Assembly: GCA_039193195.1 (NCBI GenBank)
Contig: JBCCWS010000008.1
Location: 112,704-176,703 of the forward strand
Direction of reading: 5' to 3'
Length of the DNA stretch: 64,000 nt
From: Pseudomonadota bacterium
GTDB taxonomy: Bacteria > Pseudomonadota > Gammaproteobacteria > Steroidobacterales > JBCBZW01
Both the position numbers and the translations under genes were made by a program. A model generated the notes under the pieces. The model did no database searches and was not told where the DNA came from. It saw only the letters and a list, made by a program, of their open reading frames with translations. The first letter of the stretch is position 1. Every line of letters starts with the position of its first letter. Positions 63,664-64,000 of this stretch are shown piece after piece.

Positions 63664-64000
63664 CGGTCCATCGTAGCGGACCGGCGCCGGCAGCGCGCTC
63701 CTCTAGCCCGGGCGGAACTTTCCGATGGCGAGCCTGCCGCCATGGCGCCTATTTGAATGCGGCGGATGCGCCCGGCAGAATGCCCCCCTCGGCGGGAATT
63801 GAAGCGCCCGGCGCAAACCGCCTGGCCTAGTGGGCCGCTTGGTAACTAAGGTGACGCTCAGCGAGTAGCACGGGCGCCAGGGCAAGGCGGTCGAATGCAG
63901 CCAATGGCGATGCCATTGGCCGCGCGACGCGCCTTGCTGACGCTGCCCCTACGCAGACTGAGCGTTACCTCATTTACCAAGCGGCCCACTAGCGCCACCA
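63664..64000. other. 337-bp intergenic end of window
   Basis: No gene seen; the region holds the 166-bp hairpin element described separately and, before it, upstream sequence of the hydroxyacid dehydrogenase gene. Confidence 0.6.
63827..63992. mobile_element. 166-bp MITE-like full-length hairpin
   Basis: Terminal repeats CTAGTGGGCCGCTTGGTAA (left) and the complement of TTACCAAGCGGCCCACTAG (right) match perfectly over 19 bases, and GTAACGCTCAG-type pairing continues to about 36 bases. At the centre CCAATGGC-GAT-GCCATTGG (63901-63919) closes the fold, so nearly the whole element is self-complementary. No coding capacity. A 16-bp piece of the left end recurs at 5174-5189. Confidence 0.7.

Overview
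The window is GC-rich, densely packed chromosomal DNA carrying about 60 protein genes, with no rRNA, tRNA or CRISPR array that I could recognise. The gene content points to a free-living, aerobic, probably marine or hydrocarbon-associated gammaproteobacterium: DUF1302/DUF1329/MMPL envelope cluster, MipA/OmpV porin, wax ester synthases, soluble MCP, P-II protein, vanadium haloperoxidase and dehalogenases. This placement is inference; no phylogenetic marker was tested.

Layout. 0-10 kb: a cut glycerophosphodiesterase, an MFS transporter, a DUF4198 protein, a vanadium haloperoxidase, a sulfotransferase, a HupE/UreJ protein with a membrane-anchor partner, an unidentified gene broken by two frameshifts, and two small exported proteins. 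9-21 kb: a five-gene minus-strand envelope operon (DUF1302, DUF1329, YCF48-like, MMPL/RND, SMP-30-like), divergent from a lipoprotein lipase and a wax ester synthase. 21-26.7 kb: DUF6524, a diguanylate cyclase, a frameshifted MipA/OmpV gene divergent from marR across a large palindrome, a MITE-like repeat, and a TetR-DUF1330-haloalkane dehalogenase unit with matching palindromic operators. 26.9-34.7 kb: SulP and Usp, a molybdopterin oxidoreductase, DUF2007 and an OPT transporter.

34.7-42.4 kb is minus-strand: a tightly coupled run of six genes (hypothetical, DUF885 hydrolase, agmatinase, TPR-sulfotransferase, two TIMP/NTR-like secreted proteins) preceded by a zinc-ribbon protein. 42.5-45 kb: an esterase, a peroxiredoxin-like protein and P-II behind a possible sigma-54 promoter. 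45-48.8 kb is a compact response regulator-KaiB-KaiC-histidine kinase operon, a KaiA-less clock-like system, with a short PAS protein upstream. 49.6-56 kb: haloacid dehalogenase, acyl-CoA ligase, pyrophosphatase, MsrA, a PGPGW-like membrane protein and an MCP. 56-64 kb: alpha/beta hydrolase and a second wax ester synthase, cysteine synthase, GlcG-like protein, alanine dehydrogenase, b-type cytochrome, cytochrome c' and an FMN-dependent hydroxyacid dehydrogenase, ending in a second MITE-like hairpin element.

Main themes: lipid and acyl metabolism (two WS/DGATs, lipase, acyl-CoA ligase, MMPL cluster), organohalogen chemistry (haloperoxidase and two dehalogenases at separate loci), and signalling (Kai operon, GGDEF, MCP, P-II). 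The items most worth following are the Kai two-component operon, the tandem TIMP-like proteins, the palindromic operators, the two hairpin repeat families and the frameshifted genes.
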